Program-made: the position numbers and the translations under genes
Assembly (NCBI GenBank): GCA_035235625.1
Contig: CP141148.1
Span: 32,303,057-32,367,056 of the forward strand
Reading direction: 5' to 3'
Origin: Saururus chinensis
Lineage: Eukaryota; Streptophyta; Magnoliopsida; Piperales; Saururaceae
DNA: 64,000 bases
The notes under the pieces: generated by a model
Told to the model about the DNA's origin: nothing
Databases searched by the model: none
What the model saw: only the letters and a program-made list of their open reading frames with translations
Shown: positions 59,519-64,000 of the stretch, one piece after another
Layout: every line of letters starts with the position of its first letter
Numbering within the stretch: position 1 is the stretch's first letter

Positions 59519-61692
59519 AAAACAAAAATGTTATGTGGTCGAAATGCTTGTATAATGCACACCACGATAGTGCAAGACCCATATTAGCACGGGGCTTAAA
59601 TATAAATCCCCAATGACAATTTGGCTAAAGCTAACTAGAGCTATGGCTAGATATTCTCTAACAATTTTAAACAAAACCTTATTTATAATAGAGGATGCAT
59701 TGCCATAGCTGTAACTCTCTGAGACGTGCTATGGCTCTAGCTAGTTTTTATCTACTATGAAAATTAAAATCTTATTTAAATAATTACATGAGCTTAGGCA
59801 CTGTGTGTCATCAGATTAAAATTCAACGGCATATATAACTAAAACGGGAGATTAGTTTTTGCCCCATTACGCAGTCAAATCTTAATTTGATTATTCATGA
59901 TGCCCATGCTCGCACTAACATGCATGAGCTCAGGCTCATACAAATTTTTTCTTAATAAATATATAAAAAACATCTTATTAATATAAGTGAGTCTAAGCTA
60001 ATACAAACTTTTTCCCAACAAAAAAATGAGCATAACTTTATTTCTTCCCCCATAAAGTTTTTGAAATGGCAAAGCTTTCGAAGGGGAAATTATTTTAATA
60101 CTCTTAGAAAGAATGAGCTCATAATAAGCCCCTATTTTAAGGGGCACGCAGCATAGGTAACAAGCAATAATGGGTAATAAATATAAAGAATGGGCCCTTA
60201 ACATGCAGTTTTAGGGAAGCGTTTTTAGTGCAGCATACTGACAATGTGGCCAGCTTAAGAAATGCATAAGAACCTTCGATATTTGAGATCAATGGCTCAT
60301 AACACTAAGTACACATATCCGTCAATCTCATAAATAAAAGGCTCCCATACTTCCTCCGGAGTACAAAAATTCTTCGTTTTCTATGAACAGTGAAACCAGG
60401 TAAAACAGTGTTATAATTATACTTTCAATTGCGAGGTTGTTTTTGGTTCTCTTGTAACTTTCTTTCGTTTTTACTCTTCACACAAAGTGAATTTGGGGGG
60501 TAATACGAAAAGGAGCGTGGGGGAAAGAGTAGTAAATCATTTGGTGCGTAAAATGGCAAGACAAGTGTGCACACTTTAAAAGGCGTGCCGGCGGATTCCA
60601 GTCACCACCAATCCCCCACCCTCTTTATTAATTAATACCCCAGTTACTCTTAACACCCTGCTGATTAATCAAAGCATTCCCTTATAAGGAACAAAAAGTC
60701 ACCATGTAGACATCCAGTGCAGCCATGGCTAGAATCCTGTACATGATAATTGGCCAAAACTCGGCAAACCAGGTCCAATTAACAGAAATGGTAAGCACTC
60801 TAGGGCTCATTAATATTGTCATCAAATCATCATGGGTCTGGACTGATTAAATGCGACTACTTCATAGACCATTTAAAGAATAGTTGTCCTAAGGGATTTA
60901 GATGTGGCGAAACCTTTTAATGACAGGGCCGATGCCCATATATGTGGTTTGGGCCTTGATTTGAGACCCAAGGGTATTTTCTGGCCCAATCCAGTCCATA
61001 GGTCTTATGGGCCCATTCAAGGCCCATCAGGGCCCAGCTCAAAGCCCGATCGAAGGCCCATATTGCCTGCCTAATGGACCATGAGCATAGGTCTTATGTG
61101 CCTCATGGCCAAGTCCATAATGCCTTATAGAAGTCCATAAAGGCCTTCTTTGGGACCAAACTACCCAAGTTTGGTTTCACCACAAATTAATTTATTAAAA
61201 TTTATGAAAAATGATTTTATGTTTAACATGCATATTAAAAATTCAAATGAACGGAGAAAAATTGAAGTATCAGGTGCATTGATGAGGGAGCAACAACCTT
61301 CGCACAAGGGCCGGAACTCCTTCAACGTCAAAGGTCCTCAAGAGGTGCTTCACGGAAAATGCTCACATTCAACTCGAAATGGGTTGCAAATGGGCTTTTA
61401 CACAAATTTTTTATTTTTGGACAAATGATGTCATCCAAACTAGATTTATAGGAAATGGGGTGGAAATGAACCACAAATGAGAAGTAAATTAATGGGTTGT
61501 TAAATAATACCTAACTCTGATTCTTAATAATAAATACATCATTCTTTACCAATTAAAATTTGGTTCAAGAAATTATCATATCCCCTTACTCATTCTCAAG
61601 GTCCCACAACCCCTTCTTTTGGGAGAAAAATGAACTATACTTCCAAAGTCTTGCAATCCTCGACAAAACCCCAAAGATACCATATTTAGGAG
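59519..61692. other. Intergenic; no gene recognised
   Basis: At about 60216-60365 a degraded palindromic stretch (GGGAAGCGTTTTTAGTGC, GACAATGTGG, GGCTCCCATAC) may be an old MULE-type MITE. At 60950-61090 many GGCCCA words cluster (GGGCCCATTCAAGGCCCATC). The open frame at 61150-61428 has no known motif. Confidence 0.35.
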
Positions 61693-62021
61693 TAGGGATA
61701 CCATTTAGGTTGGGTATATGGTAAAATTCGACCCCACCCATTGGACCCGACCTAACATGACCCTAATGGGTTAGGTTTAGTTTTTAAAATTCAACCTAAA
61801 TAGACATTTGGGTCATGTTTGAGTTTTAGGTAATCAAACCCGACCCAAATAAAATTATTAATATAAAATTTTAATTTTTGTATATATATTTTAACCTTAT
61901 TTTAATCTTTTTTAATAATTTAAAATTATTTTTTTATTCCAAATAGGTCCGGTTTGGGTTACAATTTTTTTAAGCAATATCGGGTTCAAGTTTAACAAAA
62001 CTTGACCTGATAACATCCCTA
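61693..62021. mobile_element. Non-autonomous hAT-type element
   Basis: Left end TAGGGATACC, right end GATAACATCCCTA, inverted with mismatches. Subterminal GACCCGACC / GGGTTAGG-type words and an AT-rich core resemble the other hAT-type elements in the window. The 8-bp flanks match poorly, so boundaries are approximate. Confidence 0.5.
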
Positions 62022-64000
62022 TCTAAGCATAGTAATCAATTTTTAGTAGGAACTAGAGAAGCCTTTGTTGGGGATGTTGGCATACTCCAATTGAACTTGT
62101 AGAAATTTGGAAGGGATGAAGAAGTGCATAACTAAATAGAAAGAAACAAGCAAAAATAGGATTTAAAAGAGGTTGGAACATTGTGGCTGGATCAAGGGAG
62201 GACAATGAAGTGATTGGCTGTCCCAGATCTATCACCCAGTCTCATTAGTGTATTTTTCTGTTAAAAAGGATTGTATGAGTTCTCCACTTCCAACTAGAAG
62301 GGTTGCCGTATCCCGCTGCCAACCTTGGGCACATATAGCACACACATTGCACACACTAAGATAAGTCAAGATAATCCTTGTGGGTGGTTCTAACTCATAA
62401 CCTCCCCCCATCTCAACAACACCCTGCTGATTTTATTGGTGTTTTCATCCAAAAGATTTTAATGTAGAAAAGAAAAAAATTTATCTCCAATGCCATTTCA
62501 AAAAAGATAAATTTTGCATTGTCTAGGCAATATTGAAGAATTTTTAAATTACATGAATTTATAACAAAAAATACAAATGACGTGAAATTTGGATGTTTTA
62601 GTAATTCCTTTATATCAAATTTTATAGGTGTCTGTGCAAAGTGTTATGGTTGGAATGTAAAATTGATTTCACATAAGGGAAAGACACGGTCATTCAAATT
62701 GCCCATGTAGCTTAGATGAAGTGACGTTGAGGATTCAACTTAGACCCCCATCCCCACGTCTATTTTGCAAATCAACAACATTGAGAATGTCTCACGAAAC
62801 AAGTAGGTTCCCCTTTCATCTTCATGTCATTTTTTTGGTGCATGTTCCCCTTACTTTTTTTGTCTTGCATTTTTATGAAAGGACTAAATCGATTCAAAGA
62901 TATATTCTTCCCCATCTTTTTGGTTTTTGTTAATGCATATTTGCAATGAACAATAGATTTTGACAATTTCATCACATCAACTATATGAATGTATCCTTAA
63001 ATTGATTTGACTTTATTATCATATTATGCAACTAATATCATCGTATTGTTAAGAGTATTGATAGTATAAGCCCAATTCAGGCGTTAGCATGAAGTTGCTA
63101 TCTTGAGCCATCAATTTTCTATATGAGAATGCACACTAGTTAGGGGGAGGCGGATTTGAATTGCCTGCCTACTCTCTCTATTAATGTGTCTCGATGAAAT
63201 GACTCACAATGTCTGGACTTATGCTAGCGCACATGAGACCACACGCATATTAATTTTTTCCTATTGTCAAAACTATTGATATGATGATATATTTAATTTG
63301 ATTTAATAAAATAATTTATCATTAATTATTGCGTGTATGCTGATATGAATTCAAAATAAAGGACAAATTGGAGGACGCTGAGACATGCATATAAGCAATG
63401 TACACAAGTTAAATCGATTTGAACATAATTTTAACATATCATCAAATCAATTTGACGATAATGCTAAATTGATCTTTCAATAGAAAAAAACAATAATACC
63501 TATCTTGTTCGACGACCAAGGGTCTACAATCTTTTACTTTTTTTTTTTAGTTAGGGGCGTGGACCAATCTTCTTTAGGGATATAAGTGATGAAAGAAAAA
63601 GTCTCCAAAATTTGGCTTCTTTCATTGATTGCACTCCAAATCTTCTCTGATGGAGTAGTGACCGTTGGTGACAAAGATGATAAGTTTAGAAAAGGGCATG
63701 ACCAGATATTGGGAATCACTAAAGGACATTAGGGTTGGAGAAAAGGCAACATGCTAGTGGGCGAAGAAGAGGGAGGGGCGAAATAGGTGTAGAATTTTCT
63801 TATACTAGGAATTCGGTTTAGAGGGCCATTTTAAATAATATATAATTTGTAATTTCCAAAACAAAACTTAGGTAGTATTATATTCATTACCATTGAAGAA
63901 ATAATGTGGAATTTTGTCTTCAAAATTTATTTCAAAAGTAAATAATTAATAGAAAATAATATTCTTACTTTACTTTTTTTACATTAAAACCTTACTCTGA
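62022..64000. other. Right end of the window; nothing recognised
   Basis: AT-rich sequence with short open frames only (for example 62721-62933 and 63534-63719), none resembling a known protein. No repeat with clear ends was found. Confidence 0.4.

Noticed and set aside
1..64000. A novel multi-gene defence, biosynthetic or mobile system
   Set aside because: The recognised genes are ordinary single plant loci far apart with no functional link; the rest is transposon-derived or unassigned.

Overview
The window is nuclear DNA of a flowering plant. Genes have short exons and AT-rich introns and are spread thinly among nested transposons. One intronless gene is very GC-rich (the ERF at 56242-56853) and several Stowaway-type MITEs carry CTCCCTCCGT-like ends. 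Together these point to a monocot, probably not a compact grass genome; the species cannot be fixed from the sequence alone.

Host genes. On the left are two head-to-head housekeeping genes: RRP45, an exosome core subunit (minus, 165-2627, C-terminal end possibly outside the window), and a DHHC protein S-acyltransferase (plus, 4795-6441). They share an upstream region with site-II-type GGCCCA motifs. A microRNA gene of the MIR171 family is visible as a near-perfect hairpin at about 18515-18630 (plus). A Yippee-like zinc-binding protein (minus, 38792-43606, five exons) and an intronless ERF repressor with a C-terminal EAR motif (plus, 56242-56853) complete the set. These five loci have no evident joint pathway. 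A GC-rich island with a good TATA box (58030-59220) has no recognisable coding sequence after it.

Transposon layers. 7422-15593 is a decayed Ty1/copia element whose body holds a MULE-type MITE and a 1.4-kb TG...CA insertion, and whose 3' LTR holds a 481-bp MULE-like element with a GC-rich core. 20.7-24.6 kb holds hAT, MULE and Stowaway MITEs and a LINE remnant. 24629-29126 and 47385-51942 are two copies of the same 4.5-kb TG...CA element, read as solo LTRs of a Ty3-type retrotransposon. 31302-34726 is a third solo LTR, on the minus strand, with a perfect 5-bp target duplication. 35950-37090 is a tandem array of units built from short palindromes. 45538-52767 is a hAT element with a perfect 8-bp target duplication, enclosing a second hAT-like unit, which in turn encloses the second 4.5-kb solo LTR. 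A separate family of about 0.75-0.9 kb occurs three times (41255, 44425, 53360).

No CRISPR array, operon, tRNA or rRNA gene was seen, and nothing resembles a new multi-gene system. The most useful non-obvious items are the MIR171 hairpin, two GC-AG introns in RRP45, the nested insertions dated by their target duplications, and the palindromic tandem array.
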